The position numbers were made by a program, and so were the translations under genes. A stretch of DNA of 64,000 bases from Hemicordylus capensis (taxonomy: Eukaryota; Chordata; Lepidosauria; Squamata; Cordylidae). The stretch spans positions 20,015,820-20,079,819 of the forward strand of contig NC_069670.1 in assembly GCF_027244095.1 (NCBI RefSeq), written 5' to 3'. Each line of letters begins with the position of its first letter. Position 1 is the first letter of the stretch. Under the pieces are notes generated by a model. That model was not told the DNA's origin, did no database searches, and was given only the letters and a program-made list of their open reading frames with translations. Below are positions 50,676-61,848 of the stretch, piece by piece.

Positions 50676-51845
50676 GGAGATTTTGTTGGGACTTTGAATC
50701 CTCAGTGGGAATGCCTAAAGCAGCTCTAATTCCAGCCAGATGGAGCAAGGTTGGTCAGCAATGCACACTAATTCTGGTCACTTATTATTTATTTAACACA
50801 TTTGTATACCGCCCAAAACTTGCATATCTGGGCATAATAGTAGTGTCTTAATAGTGTCGCTGATGGATTTTATTGGTTAGACGTTGCTTCCTTCAGGGAC
50901 AGCGAGAGACCTTTTGGAAATAGCATTGCAAGGATTTACCTAGCATTGTATCTCTTATATTTGCTTGCTTGCTCAATTTTCAGTGAGCATTAATGTCTGG
51001 AAGAGATTTAAGTGGCCCATTAAGACGAGAGGCTACTTCCAGCCAGGGCGAACCTCCCAGCCAGTGTGGCACTCCTCTTAAGTGGGGGTAGGAGGACATC
51101 TTGCTACTTTGCCAGCTGCCCAGTCAGTTGCCTGAGGTGACCCCCCTCCCCATGCCTCATGGAAGGTATGCCCCTCTTCTGCAGCATGTACTTTGCAGGG
51201 TGTGGTGTAGCCAGCAAGGGTCTGAGATTTCAGCTGGCCGGAAGGAGTAGTATTGGGTGACTTCAAGCTTGGTTTGGGGAGGGGACCAGAATGGATTGCT
51301 CTTCCCAGATTACTGCTGACTGAGTTAGAAAGAGAATCCCCCCCCCCCCAAAAAAAATATAACGCTATTGGAGGGCTGGAAAACTTTGGGAGCAAATGTA
51401 TGCAATACTTCTCAACTCTCAGTTGCATTATGTTGAGGGAGTGGGCACCATTAAACTCGGGGACTTACTCCTGAGGAAACAGGCAAAGGCTTGGGCTGTA
51501 GGAACATGAAATGTCTAATGTATCACTTAGCAGATAAATACCTCAAGCCGTGCTGTCTTGTGAAATGGGAGCGTATCTTTTTTATTCAGACCATTACTAC
51601 AAATATACACCGTGTAAGAGAGAGAGCTGCACACTACGGCTGCACTCTAAGGTGCTTAACAACATATTGGGTTGGGAAATGGGGATAACATGAGCTGAGG
51701 CTTGAAACCTGTGTAAATGCAAGGAAGGTTTTACATCTGGGCTGATGAAGAGTAAGCTGGATTGAAAGAACTGGGCAGCTTGTTCCACTTGCTCAAAGGC
51801 TTGTGTTCCCTGAGTAGCAGCCTCCCCACCCTTGCCACATTGGGA

Positions 51846-52258
51846 AGGAGATTTGGTCTTCTGGTAGTGAGCATGAATTGTCCTCTTGGTTTGCATTTGG
51901 GTGCGTGATTGCCTGAGAGCGCTGTCTGCTGGAAGGTAGTCTCCATAGGGCAGTGGCTCCCAAACCCAAACCCTGGTATTCCAGGTGTTGCTGAACTGCA
52001 CCCCCAGATTGTAGCTGGGGATGATGGTAATTCGGCAACATCTGGCGCACCAGAGGTTGAGAACCCCTGCCTTAGGGCACTGGGCCCTAGCTCAGTGGAA
52101 GAGAAAGTCCCAGGTTCACTCCCTGGCAGCATCCCCAGGTAGAGGTGGGGGAGACACCTGCCTGCACCCTTGGGGAGCTGCTGCCAGTCAGTGCAGGATA
52201 ATGCTGAGCTAGAGGATCCATGGTCTGACTTGGTAGAAGACGACTTTCTATGCTTCCC
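51846..52258 (+). repeat. Composite 5S-tRNA SINE split by a hAT-like MITE
   Basis: GGTCTTCTGGTAGTGAGC head without the A-box-like block. It breaks at CCATAGGG and resumes CCTTAGGGCACTGGGCC with CCTAGCTCAGTGGAAGAG. Confidence 0.8.
51954..52072. mobile_element. hAT-like MITE, CAGTGGCTCCCAAAC / GTTGAGAACCCCTG ends
   Basis: Ends of the Charlie/MER5 type. Duplication CCATAGGG / CCTTAGGG, 7 of 8. Arms GTGTTGCTGAACTGCACCC and GGTAATTCGGCAACATC. Confidence 0.85.
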
Positions 52259-52269
52259 CTGCTAACTGG

Positions 52270-52510
52270 GCAAAGAGGCACCTTGTACTGTGGTGATTCT
52301 CTTTATTTAGCAGGCGGAGAGTAACTGGCCCTATCCACCCCCAGCACAGCATCCCTCCAGTGACGGTTGCTGGTGTCTATCTTATGTTTCTTTTTAGATT
52401 GTGAGCCCTTTGGGGACAGGGATCCACCTTATTTATTTATAATTTCTCTGTGTAAACTGCCTTGAGCCATTTTTGGAAGGGTGGTATAGAAATTGAATTA
52501 ATAATAATAA
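52270..52510 (-). repeat. LINE-tail-like dispersed repeat
   Basis: CACCTTGTACTGTGGTGATT, GTGAGCCCTTTGGGGACAGG, GGGTGGTATAGAAATTGAA; reverse copy of the 4712 family, next to AAT/AAG repeats. Confidence 0.65.
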
Positions 52511-52630
52511 GAAGAAGAAGAAGTTGAAGTTGTTGAAGTTGAAGTTCCTACAGCAATTTTCTTGGGAAATGGAGGGGACTTTAAAAAACAGTGTTTAGTT
52601 TTAAAAGTGTGGGATTGTAGTTATTACATT

Positions 52631-52863
52631 CAGGGTGGATTTGATTTAAATCAAACTGATTTAAATCACGATTTAAATCACGATTTAAATCACTAGCAGG
52701 GTGGATAAAAATCAATGATTTTTTTTTAAAAAATAAAAAAAATCTGATTTAAATAAAAAATCTGATTTTTTTATTTTTTTAAAAAAATCATTGATTTTAA
52801 TCCACCCTGCTAGTGATTTAAATCGTGATTTAAATCAGTTTGATTTAAATCAAATCCACCCTG
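52631..52863. mobile_element. Palindromic hAT-like MITE (GATTTAAATC family), copy 2
   Basis: 233 bases. The first 90 or so bases are identical to copy 1. Flanks ATTACATT / ATTTATAT are only a partial duplication. It sits in the tail of a reverse Sauria-type SINE that continues at 52864. Confidence 0.9.
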
Positions 52864-53030
52864 ATTTATATCCTGCCCTTCCTTCAGAGCAGAGTTGATG
52901 TTTATCCTCACAACCCTGTGAGTTAGCTTAGGCTGAGATATACATGATTGGCCCAGAGTCACCTGGTGAGTTTCATGGCTGAATGGAGATTTGAACTCAG
53001 GTCCATGAAAAGTCCTAATCGGTATTCCCT
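52864..53030 (-). repeat. Sauria/Squam-type tRNA SINE, broken by insertions at both ends
   Basis: TTATATCCTGCCCTTCCTTC and TTTGAACTCAGGTCCATGAA in reverse order. The left tail abuts the palindromic MITE, and the right end is cut by the element at 53020. Confidence 0.65.
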
Positions 53031-53155
53031 CTAACAGTGATTCCCAGATGTTGTTGACTACAGCTCCCATAATCTCCAAGCAAAAGCCGTTGCAGCTGGG
53101 GATTCTGGGAGTTGTAGTCAACAACATCTTGGAATCCTTGTTAGAGGGAACACTG
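53020..53155. mobile_element. hAT-like fold-back MITE
   Basis: Ends CGGTATTCCCTCTAACAG and TTAGAGGGAACACTG. Duplication GTCCTAAT / GTCCTAAC, 7 of 8. Confidence 0.85.
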
Positions 53156-53942
53156 GTCCTAACCTGTTTGCCTTCACATACCTTGTGGTGGCCTAAAAGC
53201 TGATCTGAGGGCAGGAGACACAACCACATTTTTGTAAAGCTTCCCTGCCTGGAGGAGATAGTAACTTTAGGGTTGGAAGGACTAAACATCCAAATAAACT
53301 GCAGATACACTCAGCTGAGCAGGGGTGCTTTCAAGATGGCTTGTAATGATCCACAACCCCACCCCCTTCTCCAGGCCCTTCTTTGCATGTTTCTCCTTTG
53401 CAACATGCTTAAGCGCTTTAATTCCTGGGCACATCTATGCAAAGTGCTGTCGAGGTTTCCTTTTAGGATAAAGCCAGAAAAGTCCAAGGAGGAGCAGCCA
53501 CTTTGGGGAGAACCATAATTCCCATGAATGCACTTGCCATTCGGAAGGCAGTTCGGCCTCACTGCTCTCTCTGCCATCAAGCTGCATTTTGCCAGTTGGC
53601 AGTCAGTGCTGTGTGATGCGTGTGAAGTCTTGTTTGCATTCCTACTTGCATTCTCAGTGCCTGTTCCAACAGCCGTCACAATAGAAGTGTACATGCTTTA
53701 AAAAAAAATATGCCCGTAAACGAGCTGGTTGGTCCTCTCGCCCCTCACCAGTCAGCATCCCCTTGGGAAATACTATTTACTCTGTGATGAAACTGAGCAC
53801 CAGGGGTGGCTGGTGTGGTTTCTCGTGCCTTTATTTTCTGAATAAATGGTGGTGTGACGTGATGGCACAAAGGTGCCTGCTCTGGAGCCCTGGGTCCTTC
53901 CAGCACCAAGAGATAGTGGGGCAGATAGTGGACACCATTATA

Positions 53943-54782
53943 CAGGTGAAACTCGGAAAATTAGATTATCGTGCAAAAGTCCATTAATTTCAGTAATGCA
54001 AATTAAAAGGTGAAACTGATATATGAGACAGACGCATTACATGCAAAGCGAGATAAATCAAGGATTGAAGAATCAGGGTGGATTTGATTTAAATCAAACT
54101 GATTGAAATCACGATTGAAATCACTAGCATAGTGGATAAAAATAAAAAAAATCCGATTTAAATAAAAAAAAATCCGTTTGATTTAAATTGTGATTTAAAT
54201 CAGTTTGATATAAATCAAATCTACCCTGTGAAGAATAGAACAATATCGGACCTCTGAAAAGTATAAGCATGCATATGTATTCAGTACTTGGTTTGGGCCC
54301 CTTTTGCCGCAATTACTGCCTCAATGCGGCGTGGCATGGATGCTATCAGCCTGTGGCACTGATGAAGTATTATGGAAGACCAGGATTCTTCATTAGTGGC
54401 CTTCAGCAATTCTGCATTGTTTGGTCTCATGTCTCTCATCCTTCTCTTGGCAATGCCCCATAGATTCTCTATGGGGTCAGGTCAGGCGAGTTTGCTGGCC
54501 AATCAAGCACAGTACACTGTATACTTTTCAGAGGTCCGATATTGTTCTATTCTTCAATCCTTGTCTTCTTGGTTCCATGTAATATTCTAATTTTCTGGGA
54601 TTGTGGATTTGGGGTTTTCATGAGCTGTACGCCATGATCATCACAATTATAACAAATTAAGGCTTAATTTATCTCGCTTTGCATGTAATGCGTCTGTCTC
54701 ATATATCAGTTTCACCTTTTAATTTGTATTACTGAAATTAATGGACTTTTGCACGATATTCTAATTTTCCGAGTTTCACCTG
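53943..54782. mobile_element. Internally deleted Tc1-like element
   Basis: TA on both sides (53941-53942, 54783-54784). Ends CAGGTGAAACTCGGAAAATT and complement. It keeps only the 3' part of the transposase region (54240-54510). Its right arm repeats the left sub-terminal sequence in inverted form (ATACTTTTCAGAGGTCCGAT near 54521). It also carries a palindromic MITE. Non-autonomous. Confidence 0.9.
54074..54228. mobile_element. Palindromic hAT-like MITE (GATTTAAATC family), copy 3, inside a Tc1 element
   Basis: 155 bases, shorter loop. Target duplication TGAAGAAT exact on both sides (54066-54073, 54229-54236). Confidence 0.9.
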
Positions 54783-55265
54783 TATGCAGGTGAATGCAGG
54801 AATGGACAGGTATGCGTGTTATTGCTGAAAATTGGGGCGGGGTGGGGCGAGAAACCCAGAAGCAGGGTCTTCTGGTCTGGTGTGAATGGAAAGTGGAATA
54901 TCCTCCTTGACTTCATTCACCTTGGAAAGGCTCAGTTAGCATTCTCGCCACTCCCCCCCCCCACCGCGGGCTTTTGTCTTAGGCTTACCTCCGTTGATGT
55001 CTGCAAAGCACTGGTTTATAAGAACAGGGTGTCTTGTGTATCAGCCAGGATTTGGCAGGGTGGAAATTTACCCAAAGCTGCTTCCCTTTGCTTCCAAAGA
55101 GCTGTGAAACTTAATTTGCTATCTTGACACAGGAACGTACGAAGCTGCATTATTCCAAGTCAGGCCGTTGGTCCATCTAGCTCAGTATTGTCTACTCTAC
55201 ACGGACTGGCAGCAGCTCTCTGAGGTTTCAGGCAGGAGTCTTTCCCAGCCCCACCTGGAGATGCT

Positions 55266-57246
55266 GCAGAACAAACATTACAGTCCAAGACACTCCCAAA
55301 AATGAAACACTTTCATATAAAGTTTTAAAAGAAAAAAGAGGGAAGAAAAAGAAAGAAAGAAAGAAAAAAAGAAAAAACCTCAACAAAAAAAGCATATATA
55401 TGTAATCATCTTCTAAAGCACATACAATTCATTAAATTTTGACCATATAGCTTGAAACTCTTCTTCTTTGTCTAAATGGCAAAAAAAAAAAAAAAAAAAA
55501 CCAATTCAAATGCAGATAATGAACACTTTTCAGTAGTCCAAAGCTGAAGTTCCGGAGTAAATCTGCTTTTCCAGTATTGAATTATAATCTTTTTGGCCAC
55601 TCCCCAAGCACGAAGAATTTGTTGTTGTTGATAAAGTGTTACATTCCATATCCTGGGAATATATCCCAGGAGAACATAGCTATCTTTAAAACACAGTGAT
55701 AATTGCAGTGTCTAATTTACAATTCTATGGACTTCATCCCAAAAAGATGCTATAATTGAGCATGACCAAACCATATGTGACAATGTCCCGTCATAAATAT
55801 TACATCTCTGTATGTAACATCTAAATATTACATACAGAGCCCCTGGTGGCACAGTGGTAAAACTGCTGCCCTGTAACCAGAAGGTTACAAGTTCGATCCT
55901 GACCAGGGGCTCAAGGTTGACTCAGCCTTCCATCCTTCCGAGGTCGGTAAAATGAGTACCCAGAATGTTGGGGGCAATATGCTAAATCATTGTAAACCGC
56001 TTAGAGAGCTCTGGCTATAAAGCGGTATAGAAATGTAAGTGCTATTGCTATTGCTATCTCCAACAAATCACGTTCTGAACCCAGCCTTTTTGAACATCCT
56101 CTGTGGAGTCCAGTAAGAGCTAAACAAAAATTTTTGCTGAACAAGTCTCAATTTAAGATCTATATATGCTCTTTTCATTATCCTTAATGCTATTAACCAT
56201 TGGTCTCCCGTAATAGTATATTCAAGATCCTGATTCCATAATACATGAATATAATCAATATCAACTTTCTTTCTCTTTCTCTTTAAGTTTTAAATAAAAT
56301 GAAACTATAGGTTTAGCTTGTCTTGGTAGATGTTCCAAATCCAGTATTAATGATGGAGTTTCTGAAGCAGCAAGTGCATCGTGTCCAAATAACTGTGTTA
56401 AAAGTGCCTTAATTGTATATATTGCCAACTGGCGTTCAAAGGAATATTAAATTCATTTCTCAAAGCATTAAAAGATTTAAAAACCTCTTCTGAGGTAATT
56501 AATTGATCTAAAGTAATAATATTAGAAGTTGCCCAATTGGCCCAATAGAAAGATTTCTGCCCAATCTTTAAATCTGGGTTCACCCATAATGTAAGCTTTG
56601 CGTGTTGAAAACGATCAAAACTATACTTAAAGCCTAAACTCCTCCATATATGTCTAGCTGCCTGAACTGCCGGTAGTTTACCAGAAGAGCAAATAAATAA
56701 CGAACCCAATACCTGATAAGCAGATAGTGGAGCTAAATAGTAACTCTCCAGTTGTGCCATGGGGTGTCCAAAATTTGAGGCTCAGCTTTCCATCTCAATG
56801 TTGAAGATAGAATAAAAGCCCAATGATAAGCTTGGAAGTGGGGAAAATTAAAACCACCCTTTTCCACCTGCAATTGGAGTTTGCCAAGTGAAAGTCTCGG
56901 TGGATGACCTTCCCATATAAACCTGTAAATTATCTTGTAAACTTGTTTAAAATAAGATAAAGGTATAAAAACTGGGAGGCTTCTTAAGATATACATGAGT
57001 TTTGGTGTTATATTCATCTTAAGTACATTTATCTTTCCCCAAATACTTATCACAGACCATCAATCTAAATCATTTTTCATCCGACTCAAAAATTTAGAGA
57101 AATTTAAATTACCAAATAAGAAATCATTTGGAATCACCATACCTAAATACTCAAGAGAATCCCAGGCACCACCTAAAGCCCCATGATCTACAATTATCAG
57201 GGAGGCTGGCAGAACCCAATGGCATCAGTTCTGATTTTTCCCAATT
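55266..57246 (-). mobile_element. L1-like LINE, 5'-truncated, 3' end of ORF2 plus 3' UTR
   Basis: Reverse-strand frames at 56733-57053 and 56398-56760 show the L1 ORF2 C-terminal blocks WGKINVLKMNITPKLMYILR, FIWEGHPPRLSLGKLQL and KGGFNFPHFQAYHWA. The frame shifts once between them near 56745. The 3' UTR is rich in CTTT units (seen as GAAAGAAAGAAA at 55350). A SINE is inserted at 55838-56063. Confidence 0.75.
55838..56063 (+). repeat. tRNA-derived SINE (GGCTCAAGGTTGACTCAG family)
   Basis: CCCCTGGTGGCACAGTGG A-box region, GTTCGATCCTGACC B box, CCATCCTTCCGAGGTCGGTA body, and an AAAGCGGTATAGAAATGTAA tail with CTATTG repeats. Of a kind common in squamates. Inserted in the L1-like element. Confidence 0.8.
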
Positions 57247-57309
57247 TATAGAATAGCTTGGGGCCTTCTGCAGGCAGAGCAGATGCTCTACCACTAAGCT
57301 AAGGGCTCG

Positions 57310-57850
57310 TCTAATTTTTTAAATTTATATTCCGCCTGACTCCAAAGGCTTTAGGCCAGTAGTTCTTAATGTGGGGGGTCTGCCAGATGTCAATGAACTG
57401 CAACTCCCAGCATCCCCAGCCACTATAAATGCCATATAGATGCTAGGAGTTGCAGTCCATCAACATCTGGCGGACCCCACATTAAGAACCACTGCTTTAG
57501 GCAGTTCACAAGAATAAACACAGGAAAAAAGGCAATTTAAAAATTTAAAGCACTCAGAGATTACTGGCTGAAAACATGTGTCTCAAGGGCTCTCTCGAAG
57601 GTTGGCAAAGATGTTAAAACACAAATGTCTGTAGGGAGGGCATTCCACAGCCTAGGAGTGACTACAGAGAAGGCCCACTCCCGAGTCACTGCCAGACAAG
57701 CCAGAAGCATCTGGAGATGGACCTCTCTTGGCGATCTCAGTGTGTGGTGGGGTGATGCAGAAGAAGGTGCTCTCCTAGGTAACCCGGTCCTAAGTCATTT
57801 AGGGCTGTAGAGACTCATCTGTTCTCTACAAGCTACTGGGTAATGTTCAG
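57310..57850 (-). mobile_element. L2-like LINE tail with an inserted MITE
   Basis: Reverse order: TATATTCCGCCTGACTCC, GGCAGTTCACAAGAATAAAC, and AGGGCATTCCACAGCCTAGG coding remnant. Interrupted at 57357. Confidence 0.55.
57357..57494. mobile_element. hAT-like fold-back MITE with perfect target duplication
   Basis: Ends CAGTAGTTCTTAATGTGG and CCACATTAAGAACCACTG. CTTTAGGC on both sides (57349-57356, 57495-57502). Confidence 0.9.
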
Positions 57851-57961
57851 GTGGCTTAGCCCCAGTAACGTATTAGCTAGTCTTGGGCTAGGTGTCCCCA
57901 CCTGATTGATGGGATGGGATGTGGCAAACACAGCAGGACATTGAGACTTTGAGACTCAGTC

Positions 57962-58201
57962 TCATAAAGGTAAAGGTGTGCCGTCAAGTCGATTTTGACT
58001 CCTGGCGCCCACAGAGCCCTGTGGTTTTCTTTGCTAGAATACAGGAGGGGTTGACCATTGCCTCCTCCCGTGCAGTATGAGATGATTCCTTTTAGCATCT
58101 TCCTATATGGCTGCTCCCTGACATAGTAGCAGTGGGGATTTGAACCAGCAACCTTCTGCTTGTTAGTCAAGCATTTCCCCGCTGCGCCACTTAAGGTGGC
58201 T
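57962..58201 (-). repeat. tRNA-like SINE of the TCGACTCCTGGC family
   Basis: AAAGGTAAAGGTGTGCCGTC, TTTTGACTCCTGGCGCCC and the right head GCTGCGCCACTTAAGGTGGC. Confidence 0.8.
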
Positions 58202-58210
58202 CAGTCTCAT

Positions 58211-58256
58211 AGGGAGCTACTTTATACGGAGTCAGACCATTGATCCATCTAGCTTA
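58211..58256 (-). repeat. Composite SINE fragment, 3' end only
   Basis: GGAGCTACTTTATACGGAG and TTGATCCATCTAGCTTAG. Confidence 0.65.
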
Positions 58257-58547
58257 GTCCCTGGCATGCTCTGGCCACTTCTCAATGTGCATACAGAGAG
58301 CATTTCTATGGCCTGTGCTGTAATGCAGAAGAGCTGCCCCTGCTCTCCTAACAAGTGCCCCTAATACGAGACCCCCTCCCGCAACAATCTGGCATTGCCA
58401 TGCCCCTAGAATTATAATACATGACCTGATGCAGAGCATCTGTGCCCCTAGTTCTCCCTGCCTCCCCTCCCCATCTTCATTTCTTTCTCCCCCCCCCCAG
58501 CCCATTCTCCCTCGGCTGCAAGGCTGCTTCTTGTCGGCTGGAGGGCC

Positions 58548-58700
58548 TGGTGGCGGCCGCTTCTCCTGAGCCGGCCATTGGCTGGCCTGGCGGCGGCTGC
58601 TACCCCTGCACAACCAGCCAGCCTAGTGGCGGCTGCTGTCCCTGTGAGGCCAGCTGGTCTGGCCCACCGCTTCTCCTCCCATCGCCGTCGCTAATCGGCA
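58548..58700. repeat. CpG-rich minisatellite
   Basis: Four units starting TGGTGGCGGCCGCT at 58548, 58588, 58624 and 58660; spacing 40, 36 and 36 bases. The unit end resembles GGCCATTGGCTGGCC or ACAACCAGCCAGCC. Confidence 0.65.
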
Positions 58701-58917
58701 GCTCACTCGCGAACTCTCACAAGAGCTGCCACACATGGGATTAGTGACGGGTATGTTTAAGAGAATTAAGTATATAGAAGAGGGTCCCAAGGCGACTGGG
58801 TTGGGACAACTTGTTCTTGACCTAGGCACCGTGCATGCAGGCCAGCAGACAGAGGGGGTGCTGTGTCCCCATCTTGGTGTGCCGTAAATTTGCCAAGGAT
58901 GGGGGTACTCCCAGGAA

Positions 58918-59040
58918 CAGTGTACCCTGTAGCAGGGATTCCCAGATGTTGTTGACTACAGCTCCCAAAATCCCCAGCTGCCGAGGATTCTGGGAATTGT
59001 AGTCAACAACATCTGGGAATCCCTGTTGCAGGGAACATTG
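58918..59040. mobile_element. hAT-like fold-back MITE
   Basis: Ends CAGTGTACCCTGTAGCAG and TTGCAGGGAACATTG. Flanks CCCAGGAA / TCTGGGAA, 5 of 8. Confidence 0.8.
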
Positions 59041-59119
59041 TCTGGGAAGGGACTGAAATTCCTCCACTTACTCTTCTGTACCCAAAGCAAGTGCAAAGTC
59101 CTATGATTTGACCACTACT

Positions 59120-59360
59120 ATGCATATATACCAAGCGTTCAAAGCCGTTTCAACCAAGCGTTCAAAGCAGTTCGCATAGAAAAACAGATAACATACAAGA
59201 GTCTTCCCTGTCCCCCAAAAGGCTCGCAGTCTAAAAAGAGACACAAGGTAGACACCAGCAACAAGAACTGGAGGGAAGCTGTGCTGGGGATGGATAGGGC
59301 CAGTTGCTTCCCCCCTGCTACATCTAAGAGAATCACCACTTTAAAAGGTGCTTCTTTGAT
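59120..59360 (+). repeat. LINE-tail-like dispersed repeat
   Basis: GCAGTTCGCATAGAAAAACA, CCCCCAAAAGGCTCGCAGTC, AATCACCACTTTAAAAGGTG. Confidence 0.6.
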
Positions 59361-61046
59361 CAGTTAGCAAGGATTTGCCCACAACATACTTGGGGATCTC
59401 TGAGAGGTTGATCAGTCTCCGTTTACATTTGGCCTGATTCAGATATATAGTATAGGACTTTGGACGTGGAGTGAGTGGAGAGGAGATTCCTTGAGTTGCT
59501 TCAGCAATTGCTTAGAACTCCAGTGGAGGGACCCCCTCACCTCTGGGAACCTGTGTTTGCAAGTAATGGTTGCCGTTAACCGTCTTCACTCATCCTTCTG
59601 GCTTAAGGGTCCTGCTGAGAAGCAAGACTCCTTCATGGTGCCTGTCTAGCTGTGTGGAGTTGCGGAGGAAACCCTGAAGGGGGCAAATGTCTTCTGGGTA
59701 GTATCTGTGCCTCTGTTGCCATTTCACTCAAAGTGAGGCTGGTGATAATTCAGATTGCAGTGTTACTCGACGGGCATGGCCGTCTAAGGTCTCACTGTGC
59801 TAATCAGCCCATCTATGGCTGATTAGCATCCAGTATACAGATGCTGAAGGCAGGGCGTGGATATGGGGCTGAGTGGCTGGCCAGCAGGTGAGGTAGGTGC
59901 CAGGAAGGCTGCTCTCTCTATAAAGCACTGTTCCACCCCAAACTAAGTAGAACCTCCATGTTCAGGGGCAGTCTAGCTCAGACCCCTGGTTGCTGAGAAG
60001 TCTGGTGGGACTGCATGGACCTTTGGCTGGTCCTCTTCTTTATGGCCTACAAGTCAAGAGTGCAGGAAGAGGGCATAGAGCAACAGGATTGGTGGACAGT
60101 TGAAGGGCAGGGCGAGGAGCCATAATTCCATGATGCCAGCATGATGCCAGTTGACGTGTTGGTCGTGCATGGAGGAAGGCAGATTCTAGTTGCTTCCAGG
60201 TGTCTGGAGTCTTCGTTTCCTTCTATCTGCGGTGTGGGGGCCAGCTAGGCTGGAGGGCAGGGAAACCTTTTCGAATGAGAGTGGCAAGATACTCGGGGGG
60301 GGGGGGATGATAAATTCTGGAACATTCTAGCAGTTTGTCTTAAAAGCTTAGACCGAAGATGCCTAAGATTGTGATGTACTAGGAACTTCAGGGGCTTTTA
60401 AAAAAAAAAACCTTCCCCTTAGTGACATTTGGGGTGGGGGGCTTGATCACATTAATGTGCATGACTAGACTTCTGTATCATTGAGTTAAAAATAGGATTT
60501 CTGAGGCAGAGTAAGTGCTAAGGGGTCCAAGCTAAGATGCCTCACAGATGGTATCTGCAACAGATGGTTTCCCAGGATTTGAGCCAGAACCCCGATGGTT
60601 TTGTTGGAAGAAGGGGTAGCTGTGTGTCATTGGTTGGCATGGCTCCCTTTCCTTCGGGGCAGATGTGATGCCGGGCACAGGGCAGAGTGGCATGAAGGAG
60701 GCAGGCACCAAGTAGGTGCAACTCTTGAGACGACCATCATTGATTGGGGCAGCCAGGGAAGCTCACAGCAGATGGGGTCTTTTGGGAGCTCTCTATCAAG
60801 GCACTGTTTTGGCCTTGGACAATTTGCTGAGGAGTCCGGCTGCATGGGAAGGAGAGCTGGCCTTGTGGCAGCGAGCACGAACTGGCCCCTCTTTCTAAGC
60901 AGGGTCTTCCTTGGTTTGCTTTTGGATGGGTGACAGCATGTGAGTGCTGTAGGACATTCCCCTTAGGACACAGGTTCCCAACCTTGTCGAAAAAGTCTAG
61001 CCCTTCTGTTGCAAATCTTCAGCTCAGTTATTCCGGGGGTGGGGGG

Positions 61047-61048
<2 letters not shown>

Positions 61049-61091
<43 letters not shown>
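61049..61091. repeat. (GT)n microsatellite
   Basis: About 21 GT units. Confidence 0.95.
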
Positions 61092-61097
<6 letters not shown>

Positions 61098-61117
61098 CAC
61101 ACACACAGAAATTCAGA

Positions 61118-61385
61118 ACTTTAGAACAGCCCTGCTGGATCAGGCCCAAGGCCTCTCTAGTCCAGCATCTTGTTTCACACAGTGGCCCACCAGATGCCTC
61201 TTGGAAGGCCACAGGCCAGAGGTGACGAGGCCAGAGGAGAAGGCCACATGCCCTCTCTCCTGCTGTTGCTCCCCTGCAACTGGCTTTTAGAGGCATCTTC
61301 ACTCTGAGGCTGTAGGTGGCCCACAGCCACTAGACAAAGTAGCCATTGATTGGCCTGTCCTCCATAACATTGCAATTTTGAGACA
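61118..61385 (+). repeat. CR1-like reptile repeat
   Basis: AGCCCTGCTGGATCAGGCCC, GTGGCCCACCAGATGCCTC, CTCTCCTGCTGTTGCTCCC. Confidence 0.7.
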
Positions 61386-61848
61386 GGCTACTACAGTCAT
61401 GAGTTCTCCCATTGGAATTAATGGGACAAATTCACTTGTCCCATTAACTTCAGTGGAAATGCTGTTTTTTCTGAAGCCTGTCAGTCAGACTGAGCTACAT
61501 TATGTAGCCAGACTTCATTCAGTCTCCCCTTTAGCAGCACACCAGCTTCAAACAAGCAATCCTTGGGGGTGTGAGGAGTAGCATGGTTTCCGTGTGGGGA
61601 AGCAGGAGGGCTCTGCCCCATAAGAGCTTTCCAAGTACCCCCTGGGGTACTTGTTGTTGGAGCATCCTCCTGTTGTGAGATGGGACCTGCCTTAGGGGAT
61701 AGGACCATAGCTCAGTGGAAGAGCATCTGCATGCTTCCATGCCAGAGGTCCTGGGTTCACTCCCTGGTAGCATCTCCAAGTAGGGCTGGGAGAGACTCCT
61801 GCCTGAAACCTTGGAGAGTGGCTGCCAGTCAGTGTAGACCAGGGGTAG

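Larger units (their letters stand above)
55131..57303 (-). repeat. Composite 5S-tRNA SINE split by an L1-like LINE
   Basis: Left piece 55131-55265 (GGTCCATCTAGCTCAGTATT to CCACCTGGAGATGCTGCAG) and right piece 57247-57303 (CCTTCTGCAGGCAGAGCAG, ATGCTCTACCACTAAGCT) are parts of one reverse copy. Confidence 0.75.
60969..61689. mobile_element. hAT-like insertion with older repeats inside
   Basis: Ends CACAGGTTCCCAACC and GGGACCTG. Duplication CCTTAGGA (60961-60968) / CCTTAGGG (61690-61697), 7 of 8. It contains a GT microsatellite and a CR1-like piece (61118-61385). Confidence 0.65.
60850..61848 (+). repeat. Composite 5S-tRNA SINE split by a 721-base insertion
   Basis: Head 60850-60968 (GAGCTGGCCTTGTGGCAGC, TCTAAGCAGGGTC) and tail 61690-61848 (ACCATAGCTCAGTGGAAGAG, CCTGGGTTCACTCCCTGG). 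Both sides keep CCTTAGG at the break. Confidence 0.8.
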
